Origin: Caldisericia bacterium
GTDB lineage: Bacteria; Caldisericota; Caldisericia; JAAYUI01
NCBI GenBank assembly: GCA_017992475.1
Contig: JAGOOO010000001.1
Span: forward strand, 180,893 to 244,892
Reading direction: 5' to 3'
DNA length: 64,000 nt
Shown here in pieces: positions 18,213-27,510 of the stretch. The notes below the pieces were generated by a model, which was not told the DNA's origin, ran no database searches, and saw only the letters and a list, made by a program, of their open reading frames with translations. Position numbers and translations under genes: made by a program. How positions within the stretch are numbered: position 1 is the stretch's first letter; each line of letters opens with the position of its first letter.

Positions 18213-18954
18213 CAGGAATACCCGCACCGCCAAACCTAAGCAGTACGAGATATTCCCTGTTTCCATCAGCGCCTCTTATGGGAGATTCGCAACAATCGAT
18301 CACTGAAGCACCAATTGCTTGAATTCTGTCCAGCGCTTCAGTGATTGCCATTTCAAGAACATTGTCTTTTCTTATTACCCCACCCTTGCCTACCTTGCCC
18401 GGCCCAGCTTCAAACTGGGGTTTTAGAAGCCACACGACAAGACCTGGTTCCCCAAGAAAGTTTTTAAGTGGTGCGATCACTTTGTCGCCACTAATAAATG
18501 AGCAATCAACACATGCAAACTGAGGTCTCTCTGGGAACATCTCAGGCAAAAGGTTCCTGGCATTTGTCTCATCCATGACGACAACTCTTGGATCACATGC
18601 CACCTTTTGCGCAAGCTGTGATCTGCCAACATCAACGGCATAGACTTTTTTTGCTCCCCTCTGTAAAAGGCAATCGGTAAAACCACCAGTTGAAGCGCCA
18701 ACATCAATTGCAATCAACCCCTCAACGCTCAACCCAAATTTTTCCAGGGCATGCTCAAGTTTGTGGCCACCCCTACCTACAAATTTTGGTGGTGCAGCAA
18801 TTTCCAGGCATGAATCCTCAGGAACAAGCTCACCCGGTTTCATGACGGTCCTGCCCTTGACGCTCACCTTGCCCTCCATTATCAAAAGCCTGGCTTGTGA
18901 ACGAGTAATCGTGCCATCTTTGGATAAAAGCTCATCTGCTCTTATTTTTTTCAT
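18154..18954 (-). CDS. tlyA: TlyA family rRNA 2'-O-methyltransferase
   Basis: This is a 266-residue protein with an N-terminal S4 RNA-binding domain (about 1-60) and an FtsJ-like SAM methyltransferase domain. The SAM motif is IDVGASTGGFTDCLLQRGA. TlyA methylates ribose in 16S/23S rRNA in some bacteria; relatives are often misannotated as haemolysins. I chose the ATG at 18952-18954 because GGAG lies upstream and the S4 domain starts here. The 3' end converges with plsY and overlaps it by 59 bases. Confidence 0.92.
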   Translation of the reverse strand: MKKIRADELLSKDGTITRSQARLLIMEGKVSVKGRTVMKPGELVPEDSCLEIAAPPKFVGRGGHKLEHALEKFGLSVEGLIAIDVGASTGGFTDCLLQRGAKKVYAVDVGRSQLAQKVACDPRVVVMDETNARNLLPEMFPERPQFACVDCSFISGDKVIAPLKNFLGEPGLVVWLLKPQFEAGPGKVGKGGVIRKDNVLEMAITEALDRIQAIGASVIDCCESPIRGADGNREYLVLLRFGGAGIPVTDCLARMLKRDQNGEPQN

Positions 18955-18972
18955 GCCAACTCCGTTAAAATA

Positions 18973-18999
18973 TTGACTTGTCTTACACTGCGTTATAAT
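18973..18999 (+). promoter_or_regulatory. Promoter of mfd
   Basis: TTGACT (18973-18978) and a perfect TATAAT (18994-18999) with a short 15-base spacer. The -10 ends 17 bases before the mfd ATG and no Shine-Dalgarno site is visible. Confidence 0.55.
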
Positions 19000-19016
19000 A
19001 TCATATTTCTGGTTGA

Positions 19017-22000
19017 ATGAGAGAGTACATACCACTCCTGTCTTCGAAGAAGTTTCAAATTGCTACCCAGGCCCTCAAAGAGGGCAAGGTGAAATCTATT
19101 TTAACAGAAGGGCTCTCTGGGTCAGACCTTTCCATAAATCTCGCCAACATATCATCCATAGAGGACAAGTATGCCATAGTCTGTCCTGATGAACAGACTG
19201 CATTGAGGCTTTTCCAGGAGCTTGACTCAGTCCTTGAGGATGCTCCCATAAACAGATTGTTTTTCCCTGCAAGCGATGCACCACCACTCGACAAGACATC
19301 ACCATCAACGTCAAGCATAAGCTGGCAAATTTCAACGCTGTACCAGATACTTGTAAATCCTGGTGCAACAGTCCTTGTTACAAGCCTGCAGGCCCTTTAT
19401 GACTGCATTGTTCCACCAGACATACTACAAAATCAGGCGATGATTATTTCAAGGGGTGATTTGCTGTCTGTTCCAAAACTAAAACAAAAACTTGTGGAAC
19501 TCGGATACAAGATAGAAGCACAGGTCGAAAAAGTCGGAGACGCAGCACTTAGGGGTGGGATAATAGATTTTTTCAGCCCATCTTCTGATCTTCCATACAG
19601 GATCGAGTTCGATGTTGATGTAATAGACACAATCAGACAAGTGGACCCGGAAACGCAGCTGTCTGTCAAGCAGGTCGAATCATGTCTGCTCCTGCCTGTG
19701 TCCCATATATTCCTGGACGAACAGATATCGCAGGAGGCAGTCTCAAGGATCGACATGTTTATGCTGACCGTCAGTCTTCAAAGCAGCGAGATGCGCGAAA
19801 CCTTGAAAAAAGACAAGGACCACATAAGCAACCTTGTGCGCTTTACAGGTATGGAACACTATACGCCATTTTTCTATGGAAAGGCAACAAGGCTCCTTGA
19901 TTACATAAAAGATTACATGGCTGTTTGGGTTGATCCAGATAGGATATCGGACGCATACGAGCGATTCAGGCGTGATACGATGGACATCTATGTAAATGGT
20001 ATCAAGAAAGGTGAACTCCTACCGCAAAAAGAACTTGATGACATCGAAAGGCTGGAGTTTCCGCACATAACCAGACACAACCCATCAATGCTGATTTATA
20101 GCATGAAGGCCCCTGATTCACCCTTAAAAAACAAAGTGGTCACAATCCAGCATTCGCAACCAGACCCAATGGTCGGGAAGCTCCAGGATGTTGCATCATT
20201 TATATCTGGCAAAGTTCAAGGTGGTTACAAGATTGTCATCGCAACAAAACAGCCTGGCAGAGTCAGAGAACTTATAGAACTCCAGGACGGACTTGTTCCC
20301 TCCAAACCGGAGAAATTGGACGAAGAATCAGCGCCTTTCTTTGATATAGTCAACATGTCACTGGAGAGGGGTTTTGAGGACAGAAGAAGGAAAGTCCTGC
20401 TCCTGACTGACAATGAGCTCTTTGGGTGGAGAAGAAGGATTGGCGCCACAAAAAGATACAGGGGTGGCTCACCAATCAAATCTGTTGATGAACTCCATCC
20501 AGGCGATCTTCTGGTCCATCTGACCTTTGGAATTGGCATTTACAGGGGGCTTAAAACCGTAACTGCGGCAGGAATCACAAAAGAATATCTCCAGGTAGAA
20601 TATGCAAAGGGAGACAAGCTCTACATACCACCTGAAAGACTTCCACTGATCCATAAATACCTTGGAAACCCCGAAACAGTAACAATCAACAAACTCGGCG
20701 GAAGGGAATGGCCAGAAGCACTCGCAAGGGTCGCAAGAGGGACAAAGGACATTGCCGCAGAGTTGATAAGGCTCTATGCCAGAAGAGAGATGTCCAAAGG
20801 TTATTCATTCGAGGAAGACACCATCTGGCAGCAGGAAATGGAGTCGGCCTTTCCGTATGAAGAAACAACTGACCAGCTCAAGGCCATCATGGAGGTCAAA
20901 CGAGACCTCGAACGATCAAAACCAATGGACAGGCTTGTTTGTGGCGATGTTGGCTATGGAAAGACCGAGGTCGCAATAAGGGCCGCATTCAAGGTAATCG
21001 TGGCTGGGAAACAGGTAGCAATACTTGTCCCTACAACAATACTCGCACTCCAACATTACAATACTTTCAAGGAACGCTTTGCCCCGTTCCCGATAAAAGT
21101 GGAGCAACTTTCACGATTTAAGGGGAAAACCAGCCAGAAAAAAGTTGTGGAAGGCATCACCGATGGATCAATCGAAATGGTCATTGGCACCCATCGCCTC
21201 CTGCAAAGTGACATCAAATTCAAGGATTTGGGGTTGCTAATAATTGACGAAGAGCAAAGGTTTGGCGTCGAGGACAAAGAGAAGATCAAAAGACTCAAAG
21301 AAAATATTGATGTCTTAACCCTCACCGCAACCCCAATCCCAAGGACGCTCGAAATGGCGCTGACTGGAGTGAGGGAGATTTCGCAGATCAATTCTTCTCC
21401 AGAAGGCAGAAAACCAGTCAAGACATACGTTCAGGCATACTCGGAAACTGCCGCAAAAGAAGCCATTGAAATCGAGCTTGCAAGGGGCGGCCAGGTCTAT
21501 TACGTCAACAACAGAATACAGGGCCTCGGTTCCATCATGTGGAAGCTCAAGAAGATTGTACCCAATGCAAGGATTGCCATAGCACACGGGCAGATGGATA
21601 GCGACGAGCTTGAGGACATAATGCTCAGCTTCTACAAGGGCGAGATCGATGTGCTCCTGTGCACAACAATCATAGAATCGGGCCTGGATATCCCAACTGC
21701 AAACACAATAATCGTAGAAAACGCACAAAACCTTGGCCTGGCACAGATGTACCAGCTTAGGGGAAGGGTCGGAAGGTCAGAAAAAAGGGCCTACGCATAC
21801 TTCTTCTACAACTCCGAAGAAGCCCTGACAGAAACAGCCAGAATGAGGCTTGAGGCAATAAGGGATTTTGTTGATCTCGGAGCGGGCCTCAAGATAGCAA
21901 TGAGGGACCTCGAAATAAGGGGCGCAGGCAACATGCTTGGAGCAGAACAGTCCGGGCACATAGCCGCAGTTGGCTATGACCTGTACCTTAGGTTGCTTGA

Positions 22001-22493
22001 GGACGCAAAAAAACAGCTCCAGAAATCACATGATGGAAAACCTATGAGACCGGAGGCACCACCGCAGGAATGCAATGTTGACCTCAGGGTTTCAGGTTTC
22101 ATACCAGAACACTACGTTCCTGACGAAGCGCTAAGGATTGATTGCTACCAGAGGCTCGTGAGCGCTGAAACAATCGATCAGGTGAAATCAATCGAACACG
22201 AGCTCCAGGACAGGTTCGGAAGACCACCGCCAGAGGTGGAATCACTTTATGAGCTTGTAAAAATAAGGGTTCTTGCCCAATCAATGGGAATAAACTCCAT
22301 CGTTGAAGACAATCTGACACTAAACTTCCACTTTGGTCCAAATGTAAAACTCAGGGAAGACTTCCTGGACAGGCTAGTGGCAAGGTTTGGCGAGAGGACC
22401 ACTGTCAGGCCAAACATGATTAGAATCAGAAAACAAAGAGACAACCCCGTAAAGCTGGCAAGAGAATTCATCGAGCTTGCCTGCGAGGATTAA
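19017..22493 (+). CDS. mfd: Transcription-repair coupling factor Mfd
   Basis: This is an 1158-residue Mfd, close to the usual length. The order is a UvrB-like N-terminal region (about 1-330), an RNA-polymerase-interaction domain (about 490-560, HPGDLLVHLTFGIGIY), a RecG-like translocase with Walker A GDVGYGKTEVAIR and DEEQRFG, and a C-terminal TRCF domain (about 1000-1150). It removes RNA polymerase stalled at lesions and recruits UvrA. The start is the ATG 17 bases after a TATAAT box. The downstream phosphatase-MazG gene follows after two bases. Confidence 0.97.
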   Translation: MREYIPLLSSKKFQIATQALKEGKVKSILTEGLSGSDLSINLANISSIEDKYAIVCPDEQTALRLFQELDSVLEDAPINRLFFPASDAPPLDKTSPSTSSISWQISTLYQILVNPGATVLVTSLQALYDCIVPPDILQNQAMIISRGDLLSVPKLKQKLVELGYKIEAQVEKVGDAALRGGIIDFFSPSSDLPYRIEFDVDVIDTIRQVDPETQLSVKQVESCLLLPVSHIFLDEQISQEAVSRIDMFMLTVSLQSSEMRETLKKDKDHISNLVRFTGMEHYTPFFYGKATRLLDYIKDYMAVWVDPDRISDAYERFRRDTMDIYVNGIKKGELLPQKELDDIERLEFPHITRHNPSMLIYSMKAPDSPLKNKVVTIQHSQPDPMVGKLQDVASFISGKVQGGYKIVIATKQPGRVRELIELQDGLVPSKPEKLDEESAPFFDIVNMSLERGFEDRRRKVLLLTDNELFGWRRRIGATKRYRGGSPIKSVDELHPGDLLVHLTFGIGIYRGLKTVTAAGITKEYLQVEYAKGDKLYIPPERLPLIHKYLGNPETVTINKLGGREWPEALARVARGTKDIAAELIRLYARREMSKGYSFEEDTIWQQEMESAFPYEETTDQLKAIMEVKRDLERSKPMDRLVCGDVGYGKTEVAIRAAFKVIVAGKQVAILVPTTILALQHYNTFKERFAPFPIKVEQLSRFKGKTSQKKVVEGITDGSIEMVIGTHRLLQSDIKFKDLGLLIIDEEQRFGVEDKEKIKRLKENIDVLTLTATPIPRTLEMALTGVREISQINSSPEGRKPVKTYVQAYSETAAKEAIEIELARGGQVYYVNNRIQGLGSIMWKLKKIVPNARIAIAHGQMDSDELEDIMLSFYKGEIDVLLCTTIIESGLDIPTANTIIVENAQNLGLAQMYQLRGRVGRSEKRAYAYFFYNSEEALTETARMRLEAIRDFVDLGAGLKIAMRDLEIRGAGNMLGAEQSGHIAAVGYDLYLRLLEDAKKQLQKSHDGKPMRPEAPPQECNVDLRVSGFIPEHYVPDEALRIDCYQRLVSAETIDQVKSIEHELQDRFGRPPPEVESLYELVKIRVLAQSMGINSIVEDNLTLNFHFGPNVKLREDFLDRLVARFGERTTVRPNMIRIRKQRDNPVKLAREFIELACED

Positions 22494-22495
22494 AA

Positions 22496-23713
22496 ATGAA
22501 CTTTTCCTGGATAATAGAGAAGGAGCTGATGATTTCATCAGCTCCAGAGAACATACAAATGCTTTCAAGGCTCAGAGACACTGGCATAAAAGCTGTGGTT
22601 TCACTTTCCCAGTTACCATTCACCGATAAAGATTTTGAAGATCTGGGGCTTTTCAATCTCAAGCTCCAGATTCCGGAAGACAAACCACCAACACTTGAGC
22701 AGTTGAGGGAATTCATATTCTGGGCCGGATTTATGAAAAAACATGGATTGCCCCTGCTGATTCATTGCCAGGAAGGTTATGAACGTTCTGCAACGCTGGC
22801 TGCATGCTATCTTGTAATATTTGAAAATATGACAGCAAACCAGGCAATCGAGGAAGTGCGTGCAATAAGAGGTGACAACTCGGTTGCATTTCTCCACAAT
22901 CAGGGATTTGTCAACGAGTGTGAGTATGTGAAGCCACTTTTGACAAACACTTCCGACATCTCTTTCTATGAAGCAAAGCTCCTCATTGATCTGCTCAGAA
23001 GGCACTGCCCCTGGGACAGGGAGCAGACCCCTAACAGCATGATGCAAAACCTTCTTGAAGAAACTTATGAGGTCTGGGAAGCAGTCAAACAGAAAGACAT
23101 GGCCCACATAAAGGAAGAACTCGGAGACATCCTACTCCAGGTGCTGATGGTCTCGAGAATGCTCTCGGAAGAGCAATCATTTAGCGTTGAAGATGTAATT
23201 GCCACAATGCAGGAAAAACTTGTTTACAGACATCCACATGTTTTTGGGGAGAGCAAGACAAAAACGGTTGACTCTGTTCTTGACCAGTGGAACAGCCTCA
23301 AAAAGCAGAATAAAAACAATGGGTCAATAAGGGATATCCCATCAAATCTCCCGCCACTCGGCAGGGCCGAAAGAATAATGGCTCATGCAAAGGGCCTCGG
23401 GTTCGACTGGGACAAAACCGAAGGGGTCCTGGAAAAACTGGATGAAGAAATCCAAGAGCTCAAAGAAGCCATCCAGACCAAAGACAAGGGCGAGGTTGAA
23501 AACGAACTTGGAGACGTTTTTTTTGTTTTATTAAATCTGGCCAGATTTCTTGATGTAGGCCCGGAAGTGGCACTTTCAAGAACATTGGACAAATTCATAA
23601 AAAGATTTGAAAAGATAGAGAACCATTCAAACGAGACCGGAAAACCAATTGGCCAGATGACTTTGGGAGAGATGGATGAAATCTGGAATAAGGCCAAAAA
23701 GGACCATCAATAA
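22496..23713 (+). CDS. Dual-specificity-phosphatase-like domain fused to MazG
   Basis: This 405-residue fusion has an N-terminal protein-tyrosine/dual-specificity-phosphatase-like domain (about 10-145) with the signature HCQEGYERS, matching HCxxGxxR. It is followed by a complete two-domain MazG nucleoside-triphosphate pyrophosphohydrolase (about 157-260 and 285-395), with EExxE...ExxD metal-binding sets EETYE/EELGD and EEIQE/NELGD. MazG converts NTPs or dNTPs to NMPs, including damaged nucleotides and, in E. coli, affects ppGpp. The phosphatase part might remove the phosphate of the product or act on a phosphoprotein (inference). It sits two bases after mfd, giving a DNA-repair context. Confidence 0.87.
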   Translation: MNFSWIIEKELMISSAPENIQMLSRLRDTGIKAVVSLSQLPFTDKDFEDLGLFNLKLQIPEDKPPTLEQLREFIFWAGFMKKHGLPLLIHCQEGYERSATLAACYLVIFENMTANQAIEEVRAIRGDNSVAFLHNQGFVNECEYVKPLLTNTSDISFYEAKLLIDLLRRHCPWDREQTPNSMMQNLLEETYEVWEAVKQKDMAHIKEELGDILLQVLMVSRMLSEEQSFSVEDVIATMQEKLVYRHPHVFGESKTKTVDSVLDQWNSLKKQNKNNGSIRDIPSNLPPLGRAERIMAHAKGLGFDWDKTEGVLEKLDEEIQELKEAIQTKDKGEVENELGDVFFVLLNLARFLDVGPEVALSRTLDKFIKRFEKIENHSNETGKPIGQMTLGEMDEIWNKAKKDHQ

Positions 23714-23738
23714 CAATTTCTCTCTGAGCCTCCCGTTC

Positions 23739-23767
23739 TTGAAAAACTACCTTAAAAAACCTAAAAT
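23739..23767 (+). promoter_or_regulatory. Promoter of the DUF6485-like gene
   Basis: TTGAAA (23739-23744), a 17-base spacer and TAAAAT (23762-23767). The box ends six bases before the GTG start, so transcription would begin at or next to the start codon. Confidence 0.65.
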
Positions 23768-23773
23768 ATTAGT

Positions 23774-23968
23774 GTGAGCTGTAAAAAAACAAATAGCACC
23801 AAGTGCAATTGTACCCATGAACCGTGCGAGCGCAAATACAGATGCTGTGAATGTCTATCGTTCCACAAATCACAAAATGAGCTCCCGGCCTGTTATTTTA
23901 CTGTGGAGGAAGAAAAAACTTACGACCGTTCTATAAGTTTTTTCTGCAAAAACCATGTCAAAATTTAA
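23774..23968 (+). CDS. Cys-rich DUF6485-like small protein
   Basis: This 64-residue protein has nine Cys residues, including [18 protein letters not shown] and PACYF, followed by KTYDRS, a pattern I associate with the DUF6485 family of anaerobes. The function is unknown; the Cys groups suggest a metal or iron-sulfur site. GTG start with no ribosome site but a promoter whose -10 ends six bases away, consistent with a leaderless mRNA. It overlaps the next gene by 14 bases. Confidence 0.75.
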   Translation: MSCKKTNSTKCNCTHEPCERKYRCCECLSFHKSQNELPACYFTVEEEKTYDRSISFFCKNHVKI

Positions 23969-24671
23969 TCCCTCCCCCTCAATGAACGAGGGCACATTCG
24001 CATCAGAGATCATAAACAGGTCCCTCCTCTATGGAATTCTCGGCTATCTTCCAGAGGAAATCTGCAATGTTCTTGTCCTCGATGGACCAAAACAGACCCA
24101 GATGGCGCTCATCCTTGAAAATGCCGGCTACAAGGTGGCAAGAATATGCCCGCAAAAAGATGACGACCCAACATGTATAGCCTCGACAACCGAAGGAATA
24201 GATGGAGAGAGCTTCGGGGTCGTAATTTGTCCTGGCTGGCTCTCTGACAATGAAGATCCGGAAAAAATTTCAAGAGAAGCAATGAGGCTCCTTGTGCAGG
24301 GTGGCTTCTTTTTTGGTAGTGTACCTGGAAGATTTGCGGCAGCAGTCGACTGCGTCCCCCAATCAACAAGCAATGCGTCAAGCATTGCAAACGGAATAGA
24401 CGAAACCCAGTGGTGGGGTACCAAAGAACTTTTCACCCCAAACGACATCGCCTGTGAACTTGAGGCCATAGGATTTGAGGTCGTTGACCTGTATGGTTGG
24501 GAACACGCTCTGACAAAGCTGCCTGGCGAAAAACTATCTGCAACAGACTGGGACGAGGGCTTCTTTGAAGACTTTCTGGAGCTGGAATTCAGGCTTGCTC
24601 AGGAGAGATCAATCCTTGGCATGGCCCCAACAATCCAGTTTGTGGCAAAAAAACCAAACCCAGAGCCATAA
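23955..24671 (+). CDS. SAM-methyltransferase-like protein
   Basis: This 238-residue protein looks like a divergent class I methyltransferase: [23 protein letters not shown] resembles the SAM-motif region, [10 protein letters not shown] the motif after it, and [16 protein letters not shown] the later strand-loop. The glycine-rich loop of motif I is degenerate (DGPKQTQ), so SAM binding is uncertain. The substrate is unknown. It overlaps the Cys-rich gene and ends at a two-way terminator shared with the opposite operon. Confidence 0.6.
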   Translation: MSKFNPSPSMNEGTFASEIINRSLLYGILGYLPEEICNVLVLDGPKQTQMALILENAGYKVARICPQKDDDPTCIASTTEGIDGESFGVVICPGWLSDNEDPEKISREAMRLLVQGGFFFGSVPGRFAAAVDCVPQSTSNASSIANGIDETQWWGTKELFTPNDIACELEAIGFEVVDLYGWEHALTKLPGEKLSATDWDEGFFEDFLELEFRLAQERSILGMAPTIQFVAKKPNPEP

Positions 24672-24690
24672 TTATTCAAGCTAAAACAAA

Positions 24691-24715
24691 AAAGGCCCTC
24701 CAATGGAGGGCCTTT
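24691..24715. terminator. Bidirectional terminator between the methyltransferase-like gene and ymdB
   Basis: A perfect 11-base-pair stem (AAAGGCCCTCC with GGAGGGCCTTT) and a three-base loop. The minus-strand transcript runs into TTTTTTTGTTTT; the plus-strand side has a weaker T run. Confidence 0.88.
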
Positions 24716-24735
24716 GCTATTTATTCAAAAAACGT

Positions 24736-25515
24736 TTATGGAACATTTATCATCATTCTTTCAATCTTTTTGCATTGCCCTGTTTCTCTGTCAATGTCGA
24801 GCAAAACGGCACAAAACCTTACATCACCCTCTGCAACCTCAAACCTTGCCCGTCTTGCACTAATCATTTTGGAGATCGGCGCGCTGGGTTCCATGCCGAT
24901 AACTGATTCATGGGGGCCAGTCATTCCAACATCGGTGATGAAACCAGTCCCACCCTTGAGTATTCTCTCATCGGCCGTCTGGACATGTGTGTGGGTACCC
25001 AAAACCGCAGAGACTCTTCCATCAAGGTAGATGCCAAGGGCCTGTTTTTCGCTTGTTGCTTCGGCATGGAAGTCGATGAGGATAGCTTTTGTTGTGCTTC
25101 TCAGCTCTTCAACGATCTTGTCAGCGACCCTGAACGGGCAATCGATGGGTGTCATGAAGACCCTGCCCTGAAGGCTCACCACTGCAAGCGTTCCAGCAAG
25201 CCCTTCCAGCACAAAATGCCCACTGCCCGGGTTTCCTGGAGGAAAATTGGCAGGCCTTGCCAGAAGACGCTCGTTTTCAAGCAATTCGTCAGCTTCTTTC
25301 TGGTCATAAAGATGGTTGCCAAGCGTTATTCCATGGATGCCAGCAGCTCTGAGTTTGTTTGAAATGTCAGGGGTAAGGCCAAACCCACCAGCTGCATTTT
25401 CACCATTTGCCACAACAAAGTCGACACCATATTGTTTTACAAGGCCTGGAACAACAGCTTCAATGGCCTTTCTTCCAGGCTTGCCAACTATGTCTCCAAT
25501 GAAGAGGACTATCAT
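24736..25515 (-). CDS. ymdB: YmdB family metallophosphoesterase
   Basis: This is a 259-residue YmdB-type calcineurin-like phosphoesterase. Metal-ligand motifs are present: FIGDIVG, NGENAAGG, GNHLYDQKE, DFHAEATSEK and GTHTHVQTAD. B. subtilis YmdB hydrolyses 2',3'-cyclic AMP and sits next to rny, as here; its start overlaps the rny stop by four bases. A link to RNA turnover is therefore likely. It is the last gene of the long minus-strand operon. Confidence 0.93.
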   Translation of the reverse strand: MIVLFIGDIVGKPGRKAIEAVVPGLVKQYGVDFVVANGENAAGGFGLTPDISNKLRAAGIHGITLGNHLYDQKEADELLENERLLARPANFPPGNPGSGHFVLEGLAGTLAVVSLQGRVFMTPIDCPFRVADKIVEELRSTTKAILIDFHAEATSEKQALGIYLDGRVSAVLGTHTHVQTADERILKGGTGFITDVGMTGPHESVIGMEPSAPISKMISARRARFEVAEGDVRFCAVLLDIDRETGQCKKIERMMINVP

Positions 25516-27056
25516 TTTGCGTTCTCAGTGTATCTGACTTCCCTTATGACCGTAACCTTTATGGTTCCTGGATATGTAAGCTCGTTCTCAATTCTAGCCG
25601 CAATGTCACGGGCCATCTGGTATGCAAGGACATCATCAATGTCCTTTGGTTTCACTATTACCCTTATTTCCCTGCCGGCCTGTATTGCATAGGTTTTTTC
25701 AACTCCCCTGAAGCTCTTTGCAATCGTCTCAAGTGATTCAAGGCGCTGGATGTAGGCCTCAAAGCTTTCGCGCCTTGCACCTGGTCTTGATGCAGAAATG
25801 GCATCAGCTGCCTGCACAAGAACAGCATAGACGGATGTTGGGGCAATATCGCTGTGGTGGAGCCTGGCAGCTTCAATCACTTCTATTGGCTCGCCATTCT
25901 TCCTCAGGATTTCGGCACCAAGCTCGTCATGCGAGCCTTCCCTTTCCCTGTCAACGGCTTTGCCGATGTCGTGGAAAATGCCTGCTCTTTTGGCCTTCCT
26001 GGCATCAAGACCCAGTTCATTTGCCATGTGAGCTGATAACATTGCGACTTCAATCGAGTGGGCAAGGACATTCTGGCCATAAGATGTCCTAAAACGGAGC
26101 CTTCCAAGAAGCTTCACCAGCTCAGGCTTGGCCTGTTGGAGGCCGACCTCAAGCAATGCCTGGTCGCCTTCCAGTTTTAGCCTGTCCTCGAATTCCCTTG
26201 TGGCCTGTTCTACAACCTCTTCAATCCTGCCTGGATGTATCCTGCCATCTGTTATCAGTTTTTCCAATGCCAGCTTTCCAATCTCGCGCCTGACAGGATC
26301 AAAACATGATATGGTGACAACCTCTGGGGTATCATCAACGAGAAGGTCAACGCCCGTCGCAGTTTCAAAAGTCCTGATGTTGCGCCCTTCCCTGCCAATG
26401 ATTTTTCCCTTTATCTCTTCGGATGGGAGCGGAACAGCAGAAACGGTCACCTCTGCCGTATACTCAGAAGCAATTCTCTGCACTGAGCCAAGAATAACTT
26501 CTCTGGCCTTTTGCAATGCTTTGTCTTTTGCTTCTTCTTCCATATTTTTTGCCTTTTGGGCAAGCTCGTAACTCATTTTCTGCCTCAGCTCATCAAGAAT
26601 GATCTGTTTTGCAGTTTCCTGGTTTAATCCAGCAATTCTCTCAAGTTCTTTCCTCTGCTTGTCAACAATCTGGTCGGCCTGCTCGTGTTTTTCGTCAAGC
26701 TCTTTTTCTCTGGTTGTTATTGTATTTTCACGCTTGCCAACAGCTTCAGATCTTTGTTCAATCTTTTCTTCTCTCTGGGCTATTCTTCTTTCAATGTCTA
26801 CCAGCTCCTGGCGTTGCTGTCTGAATTCTTTTTCTCTTTCTGCAACAAGCTTCATCGCCTCGTCCTTGGCGTTAACAAGGATTTCTTTCTTCTGCGTTTC
26901 CGCTTCGTCCTTGGCTTGCGAAACAATCCTCTTGCACTCTTCTTCGGCCCTTCGTATCTTGCCATCCGCAGATTTGGCGGAAGCATTCATGGCATAGAAA
27001 AAAGCCACTGCGGCACCGAGTGCCAACCCTAGCAATCCAACAATGGTTTCAATCAT
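25512..27056 (-). CDS. rny: Ribonuclease Y
   Basis: This is a 514-residue RNase Y: N-terminal membrane helix (about 1-23), a long coiled coil (about 30-200), a KH domain (about 205-270, GREGRNIRTFE) and an HD domain (about 325-420, with HDIGKAVD). It is an endoribonuclease that starts mRNA decay at the membrane. It overlaps recX by eight bases and ymdB by four. Confidence 0.97.
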   Translation of the reverse strand: MIETIVGLLGLALGAAVAFFYAMNASAKSADGKIRRAEEECKRIVSQAKDEAETQKKEILVNAKDEAMKLVAEREKEFRQQRQELVDIERRIAQREEKIEQRSEAVGKRENTITTREKELDEKHEQADQIVDKQRKELERIAGLNQETAKQIILDELRQKMSYELAQKAKNMEEEAKDKALQKAREVILGSVQRIASEYTAEVTVSAVPLPSEEIKGKIIGREGRNIRTFETATGVDLLVDDTPEVVTISCFDPVRREIGKLALEKLITDGRIHPGRIEEVVEQATREFEDRLKLEGDQALLEVGLQQAKPELVKLLGRLRFRTSYGQNVLAHSIEVAMLSAHMANELGLDARKAKRAGIFHDIGKAVDREREGSHDELGAEILRKNGEPIEVIEAARLHHSDIAPTSVYAVLVQAADAISASRPGARRESFEAYIQRLESLETIAKSFRGVEKTYAIQAGREIRVIVKPKDIDDVLAYQMARDIAARIENELTYPGTIKVTVIREVRYTENAK

Positions 27057-27510
27057 CTTGTTCCTCGCACTTCATTTCCGATTTTATTAGGTCTGACGGG
27101 AAACCGAGCCTGGAAAGTTTTGAATACAGCTTTCTTTTTTCGAGACCCTTGTTTGACTTTACAAGCTTTTTCAAAGGTTCTCTCCAGTCTGTTTGCCTGA
27201 TTTCTGCGTCGGCATCACTTTTTTGTATTCCCAAGGCCACAAGCCCAAGCTTGACTTTCAAAGGCCCCCAATGCCTGGCTCTTTTGACCCTGACATACTC
27301 TTTTATGAATTTTTTTTCATCAAGAAGGCCGAGTTTTCTGAGTTTCTTAACAGCTTCTTCGGCCTCTTTCTCTAAAAATCCTTTCTTTGCAAGCTTTTCC
27401 CTTATTTCAAGCTCTGCCCTGTCTCTTGCCGCAAGCAACCTGAGTGAGTAGGTAAAAGCCTTGCTGTTATTTTTCTTCGCTATGGGGCTGTCCCTGCGGG
27501 GCCATTCCAT
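27049..27510 (-). CDS. recX: RecX regulatory protein
   Basis: This is a 153-residue RecX, which binds RecA filaments and limits recombinase activity. The helical repeats characteristic of the family are visible ([33 protein letters not shown]). I chose the ATG at 27508-27510 because CAGGAG lies five bases upstream; a longer form would begin eight codons earlier. The gene starts inside the last 44 bases of recA, so the two are translated together. Confidence 0.88.
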   Translation of the reverse strand: MEWPRRDSPIAKKNNSKAFTYSLRLLAARDRAELEIREKLAKKGFLEKEAEEAVKKLRKLGLLDEKKFIKEYVRVKRARHWGPLKVKLGLVALGIQKSDADAEIRQTDWREPLKKLVKSNKGLEKRKLYSKLSRLGFPSDLIKSEMKCEEQDD

